Positions 42,747 to 50,703 of a stretch of 64,000 nt of DNA are shown one piece after another. The DNA comes from BOG-908 sp964250925 (lineage in GTDB: Bacteria; Pseudomonadota; Alphaproteobacteria; Acetobacterales; Acetobacteraceae): contig CAXUHU010000002.1 in assembly GCA_964250925.1 (NCBI GenBank), forward strand, positions 1 through 64,000, written 5' to 3'. The translations under genes and the position numbers were made by a program. Under the pieces are notes generated by a model. The model was not told where the DNA came from and made no database searches. It saw nothing but the letters and a program-made list of their open reading frames with translations. Position 1 is the stretch's first letter. The number at the start of each line of letters is the position of its first letter.

Positions 42747-43445
42747 TCATTGAACGTCGCGTGGGGTTATCGAGCGCGTACGCATCTCGGCCAGCATTTG
42801 CGTGACCAAACGCGCTCGATCTGGCTGCATGGCTGCCAAAACAGGCGCTGCCCGCCTGTCTTGCATACGATCTATCACTTGGAGAAGCACCTGCATGTCC
42901 AGCGAGTCGAAAATTGAAGCCGCATCACGAGGCTTCATCGCTTCATATACTTTTACCAGGCCTGTCCAATTTTCATTCGAGTGCTGCTGACGAGAAGCTT
43001 CGAGAGACTCCAGCTTAGCCTGCAAGTTTGACAGCTGCTGCACCCTGTCTGCGAGACGCCGGTCCGCCGCGCCGATCTCGGCTTCACGAAGGTCAAGCGC
43101 ACGGGCGCGATCATCCAAGGCCGTATGGCGATTTCGGAGCGCCATGATAATGCTACGCTCTGCTTCGCTGACCGGCGGCAACGGCTCTTCGTGGGCTTTT
43201 TGGCCCGCCTCGGGAGCGTGCAATGGCAAAGGCGGTGTGTCGCCTGGTTTGCTTGGCATGGCGGGGAGCGGGCTTGGTAAGGGTGGCGAATTTGCCTGAG
43301 CGGGAGACACGGCTTCCCCTGCTACAGCTTGCACCATAATGGCAGCCTTGATGGCGAGCAGGGCCGACATCGCGGCGATCGTCGCAGGAAGTAGGCGAGG
43401 ACGTCTGAGCTTAGAGTACGGCAGTTTGGGATCGGCAAGGCGCAT
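42747..43445 (-). CDS. motE: MotE-like flagellar motor chaperone
   Basis: 232 aa from ATG 43445. One transmembrane helix (about 18-40, LLPATIAAMSALLAIKAAIM), a Pro-rich linker, a coiled coil (about 100-165, LREAEIGAADRRLADRVQQL) and a C-terminal MgtE-intracellular-like domain (YEAMKPRDAASIFDSLDMQV then LLQVIDRMQDRRAAPVLAAM). This architecture matches MotE, a periplasmic chaperone that stabilises MotC for stator function in alphaproteobacteria. One base separates it from the preceding DUF6468 gene. Confidence 0.85.
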   Translation of the reverse strand: MRLADPKLPYSKLRRPRLLPATIAAMSALLAIKAAIMVQAVAGEAVSPAQANSPPLPSPLPAMPSKPGDTPPLPLHAPEAGQKAHEEPLPPVSEAERSIIMALRNRHTALDDRARALDLREAEIGAADRRLADRVQQLSNLQAKLESLEASRQQHSNENWTGLVKVYEAMKPRDAASIFDSLDMQVLLQVIDRMQDRRAAPVLAAMQPDRARLVTQMLAEMRTRSITPRDVQ

Positions 43446-43446
43446 C

Positions 43447-43962
43447 TCAGGGCCCAGCCCGTAGAACGCGCAGGAGATCGCGCTCAGCCTGGCTTCGAAG
43501 CCGTGGCGACTGCTCCAAAGATCTCTCACTCGACGCTGCGGGCATCGAGGGCGTGGCTGCAAGTTGCGCCAACTGGGCTGGCGGCTCGGGTGAAATTGCA
43601 GGGCTCGCGACGGACAAGGCGGTGCTGTCAGCGAAGATGCGTGCCGACCGCAACACTGTCTCGAGACGTTCGGCGAGCCGGTCGCTGCGATCGGCCAGGA
43701 AGCTTAGGTCGTCTCGAAGAAGCTGAGCTGACTCGATCTGGCGTGAGATCTGGCGACCGGCGCCCTCGGCAGCGCTCCTCAGCCGCTCAATGCCGGTCTC
43801 CGCCTGCCGGGTACTGTCGTTGAACCCTTCCACAAGCTCCTCCAATACAGCTCGGTCGCGCTTCAGCACGCCCAGCGCACGCTCCAGACGTAGGGCGTGG
43901 AACAATGTCGCCGCCAACAGAAGCAGCAGCGCCAATTCCAGAAACCATTGCGCACTCCCCAT
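43447..43962 (-). CDS. DUF6468 flagellar-cluster membrane protein
   Basis: 171 aa. An N-terminal transmembrane helix (residues 5-24, QWFLELALLLLLAATLFHAL) precedes a long coiled coil (about 28-120: LVEGFNDSTRQAETGIERLR, LLRDDLSFLADRSDRLAERL) and a Ser/Pro/Ala-rich tail. The FND/STRQAETGI block is characteristic of DUF6468, which sits between fliM and motE in alphaproteobacteria. Function is unknown; a motor or basal-body association is inferred from context. Confidence 0.8.
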   Translation of the reverse strand: MGSAQWFLELALLLLLAATLFHALRLERALGVLKRDRAVLEELVEGFNDSTRQAETGIERLRSAAEGAGRQISRQIESAQLLRDDLSFLADRSDRLAERLETVLRSARIFADSTALSVASPAISPEPPAQLAQLAATPSMPAASSERSLEQSPRLRSQAERDLLRVLRAGP

Positions 43963-44045
43963 TTTGCTTTTCCCGGATTAAAAGAAAGCTAATGAAGCGC
44001 GTCTTGAAGCAATCCCGTGCGATGCCCCAACCCGCTCAGCGCTGC

Positions 44046-45104
44046 TCATGCTTCCGGTCCTGCCAGAGGCGGGCGCTCGAACGGCTCGTCGATCCGGATG
44101 GCAACATGGTTCTTGCGTCGGCCCACCTGTGCCCGGAACAGGCGAACCGACCCGCAACGCACTTCGACCGGAGCGCCAACCGACGTGTTCAGCACGATAC
44201 GGTCTCCTGGCTTGAGATCGACCACGTCCACCAGCCGCATGGTCTGCTCGTCCAGCACGATGTCGAGCGCGATCCGGGTGCTCCATAGAGCATCGGCCAA
44301 GTGGGTCTCCCAAATTGAATCTCGGCCAAACTTCTCGCCCATGAACTGCTGCAACAAAAGCTCACGCACCGGCTCCAACGTCGCGTAGGGCAGCAGCAAT
44401 TCGATCCTGCCACCGCGATCTTCCATCTCCACGCGCAGCCGCCCAAGGACGGTAGCGTTGGAAAGACGCGAAATCGCGGCAAAGCGCGGGTTTACCTCCA
44501 AGCGTTCAAACCGGAACGTAACAGGGCAGATAGGATCGAAACTGGCCGACAAGTCAGCGAGAACAACATGGATGAGACGCTCGACCAGGGTCCGTTCGAT
44601 CGTCGTATAGGGGCGGCCCTCGATGCGCATGGCAGCCGTTCCCCTACGGCCACCAAGGAGCACGTCCACGACAGAGTAGATCATCGCGCTGTCGATGATC
44701 ATGAGGCCGTAATTGTCCCATTCTTCGGCCTTGAAAACGGCGAGCATGGCCGGCAGTGGAATGGAATTGAGGTGATCGCCAAATCGTAACGAGACGATGT
44801 TGTCGATCGAGACTTCCACGTTGTCGCTGGTAAAATTGCGCAACGATGTCGACATGATGCGCACCAGCCGGTCGAACACGATCTCGAGCATCGGCAGCCG
44901 CTCATAGGCAACCAGGCCCGAGCTGATGATTCGTTGCATGCCGCAGGCCGCCCCTGTGCCATTCGGCCCGTCATCAAAGCCGAGCAGACTGTCGATCTCG
45001 GCCTGGTTGAGAACAGGTGCAGGCTCTGCAGACCTCAGATCACTGGGTAGTCGTTCGCTTCCACCCTCCCACGCAGAGCCTAGTTCGTCGTCACCTTCGT
45101 TCAT
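44046..45104 (-). CDS. fliM: flagellar motor switch protein FliM
   Basis: 352 aa C-ring protein controlling rotation direction. The N-terminal CheY-P binding motif is LNQAEIDSLLGF (about residues 32-43). The CheC-like middle domain (SSLRNFTSDNVEVSIDNI-type, with the ER-like YERLPMLEIVFDRLVRIM helix) and the C-terminal SpoA domain (RIALDIVLDEQTMRLVDVVD, LKPGDRIVL, VRLFRAQVGRRKNHVAIRI) are complete. The start overlaps the fliL stop by 4 bp. Confidence 0.95.
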   Translation of the reverse strand: MNEGDDELGSAWEGGSERLPSDLRSAEPAPVLNQAEIDSLLGFDDGPNGTGAACGMQRIISSGLVAYERLPMLEIVFDRLVRIMSTSLRNFTSDNVEVSIDNIVSLRFGDHLNSIPLPAMLAVFKAEEWDNYGLMIIDSAMIYSVVDVLLGGRRGTAAMRIEGRPYTTIERTLVERLIHVVLADLSASFDPICPVTFRFERLEVNPRFAAISRLSNATVLGRLRVEMEDRGGRIELLLPYATLEPVRELLLQQFMGEKFGRDSIWETHLADALWSTRIALDIVLDEQTMRLVDVVDLKPGDRIVLNTSVGAPVEVRCGSVRLFRAQVGRRKNHVAIRIDEPFERPPLAGPEA

Positions 45105-45598
45105 TCGATGACCATTTCGATGAACAGCACGTCTTCGATGTGCGCAGGGCTGGCAGCGATCGTAGCCCGGCTGATCAGCTCCTCGCGCAGGCGATAGCTT
45201 CCTTCCGAGCCGCGCAGCTCCTCGGGCCGCATGTCGCGAAGGTAGGTTTGAAATAGATCCTGTATGCGCGGCATCGCCTCGCTCACGGCGGCTTCGTCCG
45301 ATTTCGATGCCAACTCCAGCTTGGCGTGGAGCTTGAGATAGCTCGGCCGCTTGCCAGCGACGTTGAGGTTGCTGACGATTTCTGGGACATCGACGTAAGC
45401 GGGGGGCGCTGCGGCCTCCGTGTCCGGCTTGCTTCCGGCTTTCCCCGCATGGGTCTGATGAGCGAGCAGCGAGGGAATAACACCGCTGAACCAGCCGCCA
45501 GCGCCGGCCACGAGTAGCAAGACGGGAATTGCGATCAGGAGAAGCTTGCCCTTCCTGGGCGCCCCACTCACCGGCTCAGCTGCGCTAGTGTTTGCCAT
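45101..45598 (-). CDS. fliL: flagellar basal body-associated protein FliL
   Basis: 165 aa. A short cytoplasmic N-terminus (APRKGK), one transmembrane helix (about 19-40, LLLIAIPVLLLVAGAGGWFS), a linker, and the periplasmic stomatin-like domain (YVDVPEIVSNLNVAGKRPSY, then FQTYLRDMRPEELRGSEGSY, then RLREELISRA) define FliL, which forms rings around stator units and increases torque. First gene of the minus-strand fliL-fliM-DUF6468-motE-TPR cluster. Confidence 0.93.
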   Translation of the reverse strand: MANTSAAEPVSGAPRKGKLLLIAIPVLLLVAGAGGWFSGVIPSLLAHQTHAGKAGSKPDTEAAAPPAYVDVPEIVSNLNVAGKRPSYLKLHAKLELASKSDEAAVSEAMPRIQDLFQTYLRDMRPEELRGSEGSYRLREELISRATIAASPAHIEDVLFIEMVIE

Positions 45599-45669
45599 AG
45601 CCGGATGTTACGACATCCGAGTTAACGAAAACTGACTTCGCGAGGGCCTCGCTGGTTCTGACCGGCGTG

Positions 45670-47202
45670 CTAGATGATGAAACTCCAGCGCGGAGCGTCC
45701 TCGCGCAGCCGCGCAACCACGCTCACGGCCACGTGCGCCGCCTGGACGCGTATGTCGGGGACAGCAACGCACTCCCAGAACACGCCGCGCACGATCGGGC
45801 CCAATGCCCAGATGCGTTCGGTCGCCGTGCCGTCCTGGCGCACAACGTTCAACCCGTCTGTCACGTCGATACCAAGACCCTGCCGGTCCATTCGCGCCAG
45901 GCCACGGTCCAGCAATCGCTGCATCAGCGGGTCGCGGGTGCGCGACATATGTTCCAGACCGGAGGCCATGATCACGCGCTGCACCTTCAGCACGACCTCG
46001 TCTGGCCCGCCGGCGGTTCGCGGCGTATAGTGTACGTACACTGCGTCGTCCGCACCTTCAAAACGCCGAATCCGGCCCGTCACGACTTTCAGCGTGCCTT
46101 CGGCGATCATCGCGTCGATCATGTCGGCATGCGGCGGCGCCATGCGGTGACGATGCACGTCCCAGCTGCGCCGCGCATGACGCAGGAAACGCTGGCGCTC
46201 CGCCAAAGGCAGGCGCCCCCAAATGCTGGCTGTCACCGGCCGCATGCTGTCGATCACGGCACGCCAGTCCACGCCGGCCTGCGCCGCGGCGAACACCTCG
46301 TCGCGCAGCCTGGCCATCAGCAGGGGTAGTGAGACTTCCTCTGCCATCGTGAAATGCGGGGTGGGCCAGCTGACGGCGATGGCCGCGTGCCGCGTGGGCA
46401 GAAGGCCGCCGCGCGACATCGCCGTGATCCCGCCGACGAAGCCCCGCCGGCGAAGTGCGATGGCGAGGTCAACCATCGTCAGTCCCGTGCCCACGATCAG
46501 GATGGACTGGTCAGGGGTAAGCGGGCGCCAAGTCTTCTCCCCCCAGGCGTTTCGGCAAATGCGTGGGTCGTCGCCTTCTTCGGGGGGCAGGTTGCCTACA
46601 GCCAATATCAGGCCCGACACGGCCAGGTGCTGGCCGCCCGCGCAAATCAACTCGTAGCCGCCGTGATCCGCCGCAACCACGTCCAGCACGTCATCGGGCA
46701 ACAGGCGCAGCTGGGCGTGGCCGGCCGTCTCCCGCATCGCATAGTCCAGTATGGAGCGCAGATACTGGCCATAGAGACGCCGCGAGGCGAACAAGCCCGC
46801 CTCCGTCTGGTGCAATCCGTCCAGCAGCGGATCATCGTCCCGCCGTCGTTTCAACCACTCCTGAAAATGCAGCGGCTCGTCGCTCAAGGCGCTCATGTTG
46901 GCGGCGCGCACGTTTAACAGGTGGCCATCGTCGCCGGCCGCATAGGCCACGCCGCGCGCAAACTCCGGCGACCGCTCGCACAGCAGAACCGGCTGGTCGG
47001 TCGGCAGTCGGCGCAACAGTTGCAGGGCTGCAATCGTCCCGGAAAAGCCAGCGCCGATTACAGCAATCGGGCGCTTGCCACTATGCGGAACCGTCTCCAC
47101 AGGTTGCTCTTGAAACAAAGGAAGGGACAGGTGCTCGTGGTATGGCAAGGAAGGCCGCTTGTCCACAGGCGAAACCTGCAGGTCCAGCAATGGCGTGCTC
47201 AT
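45670..47202 (-). CDS. FAD/NAD(P)-binding oxidoreductase of unknown substrate
   Basis: 510 aa. The FAD dinucleotide fold IAVIGAGFSGTIAALQLLRR (about residues 46-65) is followed by CERSPEFARGVAYAAGDDGH and LLNVRAANMSAL, typical of the NAD_binding_9 / YdhS group. A second nucleotide fold ILIVGTGLTMVDLAIALRRR is at about 233-252. No membrane segment. Members of this group include hydroxylases and siderophore-type monooxygenase relatives, but most are uncharacterised, so no substrate is proposed. Divergent from an Rrf2 regulator with an intervening 188-bp region containing two inverted repeats. Confidence 0.85.
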   Translation of the reverse strand: MSTPLLDLQVSPVDKRPSLPYHEHLSLPLFQEQPVETVPHSGKRPIAVIGAGFSGTIAALQLLRRLPTDQPVLLCERSPEFARGVAYAAGDDGHLLNVRAANMSALSDEPLHFQEWLKRRRDDDPLLDGLHQTEAGLFASRRLYGQYLRSILDYAMRETAGHAQLRLLPDDVLDVVAADHGGYELICAGGQHLAVSGLILAVGNLPPEEGDDPRICRNAWGEKTWRPLTPDQSILIVGTGLTMVDLAIALRRRGFVGGITAMSRGGLLPTRHAAIAVSWPTPHFTMAEEVSLPLLMARLRDEVFAAAQAGVDWRAVIDSMRPVTASIWGRLPLAERQRFLRHARRSWDVHRHRMAPPHADMIDAMIAEGTLKVVTGRIRRFEGADDAVYVHYTPRTAGGPDEVVLKVQRVIMASGLEHMSRTRDPLMQRLLDRGLARMDRQGLGIDVTDGLNVVRQDGTATERIWALGPIVRGVFWECVAVPDIRVQAAHVAVSVVARLREDAPRWSFII

Positions 47203-47245
47203 CGTGTGCTCCGTCTGCCAACCTGGGCTGAGGAATACTCAAGCC

Positions 47246-47281
47246 GATACGCGCACGTATCCGGTGAAGTTCTAACACCGG
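47246..47281. promoter_or_regulatory. paired inverted repeats between the FAD protein and rrf2 genes
   Basis: GATACG-CGCA-CGTATC (47246-47261) and CCGGTG-N9-CACCGG (47261-47281) are perfect 6-bp dyads that share one base. They lie in the divergent promoter region, nearer the FAD-protein start. They may be operator sites, for example for the adjacent Rrf2 regulator. The assignment is positional. Confidence 0.45.
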
Positions 47282-47390
47282 CCCTAATTGATTCATAGAT
47301 GGACACTATGCAATCTTGGCTAATTGGCCTCGGCAACGCATGCAGCGCCGGGGCAAACTCTGCCACGCACCAAACCGACAGGAACTGCCG

Positions 47391-47864
47391 TTGCTGACCA
47401 GCCGCGCAAAATATGCTCTTCGCGCCTGTATAGTAATGGCCGAGCGAAAACCGCTTAACGGCTGGAGCAGCGCCGGGGGGTTGGCCGAGGCGGCGGATGT
47501 ACCGCGAAAGTTTCTGGAAGCGATCCTAACCCAGCTGCGCGATCAGGGTCTGGTGGAAAGCCGCCGTGGTCCAGCAGGCGGGCATCGGCTTGTGGCACAG
47601 CCCTCGGCGGTGTCGGCCGCCGATGTCATCCGCGCCATCGATGGACCGTTGGCGATGACACCCTGCGCCAGCGCCACCGCCTTCAGCGCCTGCTCCGATT
47701 GCGTGGCGGTGGAAGACTGCCGGGTGCGCCACCTGATGCGGCGCGCCCGCGACGCCGTAGCCCAGGTGCTGGAGCAATGTTCGCTTGCCGAGCTTTGCCG
47801 CGAGCCGAGCTTGGCGATGCTGGCCCCTAGAACAGCCTCACCCAAGCTGGGACAGTCGACATAA
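47391..47864 (+). CDS. Rrf2-family transcriptional regulator, Fe-S type
   Basis: 157 aa from TTG 47391, giving the family N-terminus MLTSRAKYALRACIVMAERK. The winged helix (GGLAEAADVPRKFLEAILTQ, then VESRRGPAGGHRLVAQP) is standard. Four cysteines at about 92, 101, 104 and 110 (PCASATAFSACSDCVAVEDC) match the cluster loop of IscR/NsrR/RsrR-like members that bind [2Fe-2S] or [4Fe-4S] and respond to redox or NO. An ATG-initiated longer form would begin at 47316-type upstream codons with no similarity. Divergent from the FAD/NAD(P) protein, a likely target. Confidence 0.88.
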   Translation: MLTSRAKYALRACIVMAERKPLNGWSSAGGLAEAADVPRKFLEAILTQLRDQGLVESRRGPAGGHRLVAQPSAVSAADVIRAIDGPLAMTPCASATAFSACSDCVAVEDCRVRHLMRRARDAVAQVLEQCSLAELCREPSLAMLAPRTASPKLGQST

Positions 47865-47933
47865 GTAAAATTGCTCGTCCTGACCCATATCGAGAGCCCT
47901 CAGACCGTTACGGTCAGCCTGAACGCGCTCTCA

Positions 47934-48521
47934 TCAGCTCTCCAACTCGGAATCCCAGTACAGGTAGTCGCGCCAGCTCGCATGCAGATAGTTGGGTGGA
48001 AAAGCCCTGCCGTTGTCCTGCAGCTCCCAGGTAGAGGGCTGGCAGGGTTTCAGGCGGGGGTGCATGTGGCACTCGCGGGGCAATTTGCTCCCCTTGCGCA
48101 GGTTGCAGCACGCGCAAGCGGTCACGACGTTCTCCCAGGTGGTGCGGCCACCCCGGCTGCGCGGGATCACGTGATCAAACGTCAAATCGTGCGTGGGGAA
48201 GCGCTCGCCGCAGTATTGGCAGCTGAAGGCGTCCCGCAGGAACACGTTGAAGCGGGTGAAGGCCGGTTTGCGTGCACTTGGGATATAGTCTTTCAGCGCA
48301 ATCACGCTGGGCAGGCGAAGGGCTTGGCTGGGCGAATGCACCTCGAAATCATATTCGGACAACACGCTGACCCGGTCGAGGAACACTGCCTTGATCGTGT
48401 CCTGCCAGGACCAGACCGAGAGTGGGAAATACGACAGCGGACGAAAATCCGCGTTCAACACCAAGGCTGGATAGTGCAGGCCGCCGTCCGGCAAAATGCG
48501 CTCCTCACCAGGGAGGTGCAT
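47934..48521 (-). CDS. HNH endonuclease family protein
   Basis: 195 aa. The HNH core is intact: FSCQYCGERFPTHDLTFDHV, then IPRSRGGRTTWENVVTACAC, then CNLRKGSK; a zinc-binding pair (CQYC, CACC) flanks the D-H and N of the His-Asn-His metal finger. The N-terminal part (YPALVLNADFRPLSYFPLSV, WSWQDTIKAVFLDRVSVLSE) marks the widespread chromosomal HNH family seen in many alphaproteobacteria, not a homing or phage enzyme. Function in these bacteria is unknown. Start ATG 48521 with GGGAGG overlapping region. Divergent from gluQ by 149 bp. Confidence 0.88.
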   Translation of the reverse strand: MHLPGEERILPDGGLHYPALVLNADFRPLSYFPLSVWSWQDTIKAVFLDRVSVLSEYDFEVHSPSQALRLPSVIALKDYIPSARKPAFTRFNVFLRDAFSCQYCGERFPTHDLTFDHVIPRSRGGRTTWENVVTACACCNLRKGSKLPRECHMHPRLKPCQPSTWELQDNGRAFPPNYLHASWRDYLYWDSELES

Positions 48522-48670
48522 CAAGGCCCAGGGCTCGCCGCGGACGAGTCGCAGGATTGATGCGCCGCCAAGAACGCCTGCCTTATGGCAAAGGGGCCCC
48601 GGTGCTGCAAGGCGGGGCAGCCGGCTTCATGGGTTTGTCACAGATCGCGCCTACAGGACAGCCTAGGGGC

Positions 48671-49513
48671 ATGGCAAACACCGTCGCCCGCCCAGCAGCC
48701 GTCGTGACCCGGTTTGCGCCCTCGCCCACCGGATACCTTCATCGGGGGCATGCCTACGCGGCACATATCGCCTGGGAGCGGGCAAGGCAGGCCGGCGGGC
48801 GTTTCCTGCTGCGCATCGAGGACATCGATCCCGAACGCTGCCGCCCGGAATACACGGCCGCCATCCTGGCTGATCTACGCTGGCTGGGGCTCGACTGGGA
48901 CGGACCGGCGCTGGAGCAATCCGCCCGCCTGCCGCTCTACCAGGCCTGCCTCAGCGATTTGCGGGCACGCGGCTTGCTGTATCCCTGCTTTTGCAGCCGC
49001 GCCGAGATCGCGGCCTCCGCACACGCCCCGCACGGGCCGGATGGGGCGACGGTCTACCCGGGCACTTGCCGCTCGCTCGGCGAAGCCGAACGTGGCAGGC
49101 GCATGGCTGCAGGCGCCCCGCACGCCTGGCGGCTCAACATGGCCGGCGCTCTGGCCGGCCACCCACCCCTCACGTTCATCGAGGAGGACGAGGGCGAGCT
49201 GCGGGCCCAGCCAGAACCTTTCGGCGACGTGGTGCTGGGACGGCGCGACGTTCCAGCCAGCTATCATCTGTGCGTTACGCACGACGACGCGGCGCAGGGG
49301 GTGACGCTTGTCACCCGTGCGGCCGACCTGAAACCTGCCACACACCTGCACCGGCTGCTCCAGCATCTGATGGGCTGGCCGGTGCCGCGCTACGCGCATC
49401 ACGGCTTGCTGACCGACGAGGCAGGCCGGCGCTTATCCAAGCGGAACGGCAGCCCGACCTTGTCGGCAATGCGGCACAGCGGGGTTTGCGCAGGTCAGGT
49501 TCTTCTTTTCTGA
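48671..49513 (+). CDS. gluQ: glutamyl-Q tRNA(Asp) synthetase
   Basis: 280 aa. A GluRS catalytic-domain paralogue lacking the anticodon-binding part, it attaches glutamate to queuosine of tRNA(Asp). HIGH-like motif RFAPSPTGYLHRGHAYAA (about 15-32), LRIEDIDPERC, zinc-binding cysteines CFCSR plus YPGTC, and the KMSKS-equivalent RRLSKRNGSP near the C-terminus. The protein ends soon after (SGVCAGQVLLF), somewhat earlier than expected; the stop lies at the edge of an A/T-rich palindromic element. A queD-like gene 33 kb away may belong to the same modification pathway. Confidence 0.92.
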   Translation: MANTVARPAAVVTRFAPSPTGYLHRGHAYAAHIAWERARQAGGRFLLRIEDIDPERCRPEYTAAILADLRWLGLDWDGPALEQSARLPLYQACLSDLRARGLLYPCFCSRAEIAASAHAPHGPDGATVYPGTCRSLGEAERGRRMAAGAPHAWRLNMAGALAGHPPLTFIEEDEGELRAQPEPFGDVVLGRRDVPASYHLCVTHDDAAQGVTLVTRAADLKPATHLHRLLQHLMGWPVPRYAHHGLLTDEAGRRLSKRNGSPTLSAMRHSGVCAGQVLLF

Positions 49514-49517
49514 AGAA

Positions 49518-49540
49518 AAAAGCAAAAGACTTTTGCTTTT
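49518..49540. terminator. perfect A/T-rich palindrome, bidirectional terminator or dispersed repeat
   Basis: AAAAGCAAAAG-A-CTTTTGCTTTT is a perfect 11-bp dyad between convergent gluQ and the acyltransferase, only 5 bp past the gluQ stop. It is preceded by TTCTTTTCTGAAGAAAAAA. A- and T-runs on both sides give intrinsic terminator features in both directions. The composition is very unlike the GC-rich surroundings and resembles short repeats I recall between genes in Acetobacteraceae. Confidence 0.65.
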
Positions 49541-49580
49541 GGGCCTCATACACCCATCGAGGGTCGTCTTATCAGTAATT

Positions 49581-50699
49581 CTAGATAGCTGTCTCGGGCG
49601 ATGCCAAGGCCGTACGGCCGTGATCATGGATTACACGCCGAAGCCGTTGGGTGATCGGCACTTCGATGAAACGGTAGGCGATCATCGCCGCCAGCGTGCT
49701 CAGTGCCACGCAGGACACTACCAGGACTGCACCCAATGGCGGACCGTGCAGCCTCGATCTCGCCAGCAGGACAGCAACAACCGGCAGGACGAAGCCGTGG
49801 GTCAAGTACAGCGAATAGGAAGCCTCGCCGACCTGCACGGCAAATTCCGGTATGCGCCTGCCCAGCCATGATTCGCCGAGCACGGCACCATACAGGGCGA
49901 ACGCCGCAGCCACGCCCCAGATCGCCGTCCGCTCCCAGGGCCCATCCGTTGACACCAGCGCCAAGCCGGCAAGACCGGCCATAAGCAAAGCCGGCCAGAG
50001 TGCTCGTGGCCCGAGCGGTCCCGTACGGACGACCAGGCGGCCGATGACCAGCCCGAATACGAACTCCAGCACGATCGGGTCGGCAAGCGTCGTCACCGCC
50101 GGCCAGCCAGGCCGCGCTACGCCATGCGCCAGTGCCAAAACCACCATCGCCGGACCAACCACAACCAAGGGGTCACGCCGAAACAGCAGCGCGGCTGCGA
50201 ATGCCACATAAAACAGCATTTCGAACGACAACGTCCAGCCGACGTCCAGCACCGGCCGCACGGCGCCCAAAGCATCACGCGAGGGCACGAACAGGAACGA
50301 CGCCGCGACGTTCCAGGAGGTCGGGCGCGTGTGCAGCGCCATGGCCGGAACCGCGGCAATGGCGGCAAGCTTGGCCGCGGTAACCAGCCAGTACATCGGC
50401 ACGATCCGCACCAGGCGCAGCTTGATGAAGCGGCTCCAGCCATCCGCCAAACCGGCCAGGCGCCTGGACGACAGCACCATGATGAAGCCGCTGATCACGA
50501 AGAAGAGGTCGACGCCGGCATTGCCGTTGGCCCAGGGCACCACGCGCGCGTCGAACTTATCGTGCCAGAGCACCGTGCTGTGAAAGGCCACCACGAACAA
50601 CGCGGCCACGGCACGCAGAAGCTGCACAGACCGGATAGAAACTGTCCGGGCCGGCGACGCCGGCAACGCGGGCTCTATCGCGGCCTTGTCGCTGTCCAC
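49581..50699 (-). CDS. acyltransferase 3 family membrane protein
   Basis: 372 aa from GTG 50699, which begins 4 bp after the lpd stop; an ATG at 50747 would overlap lpd by 44 bp. About ten transmembrane helices. The family signature is near the N-terminus: RSVQLLRAVAALFVVAFHST with the catalytic-type His, then GNAGVDLFFVISGFIMVLSS. Such proteins (OafA/ExoZ-like) O-acetylate surface polysaccharides such as LPS O-antigen, exopolysaccharide or peptidoglycan. The acceptor cannot be deduced. Converges with gluQ. Confidence 0.85.
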   Translation of the reverse strand: MDSDKAAIEPALPASPARTVSIRSVQLLRAVAALFVVAFHSTVLWHDKFDARVVPWANGNAGVDLFFVISGFIMVLSSRRLAGLADGWSRFIKLRLVRIVPMYWLVTAAKLAAIAAVPAMALHTRPTSWNVAASFLFVPSRDALGAVRPVLDVGWTLSFEMLFYVAFAAALLFRRDPLVVVGPAMVVLALAHGVARPGWPAVTTLADPIVLEFVFGLVIGRLVVRTGPLGPRALWPALLMAGLAGLALVSTDGPWERTAIWGVAAAFALYGAVLGESWLGRRIPEFAVQVGEASYSLYLTHGFVLPVVAVLLARSRLHGPPLGAVLVVSCVALSTLAAMIAYRFIEVPITQRLRRVIHDHGRTALASPETAI

Positions 50700-50703
50700 C
50701 GAG

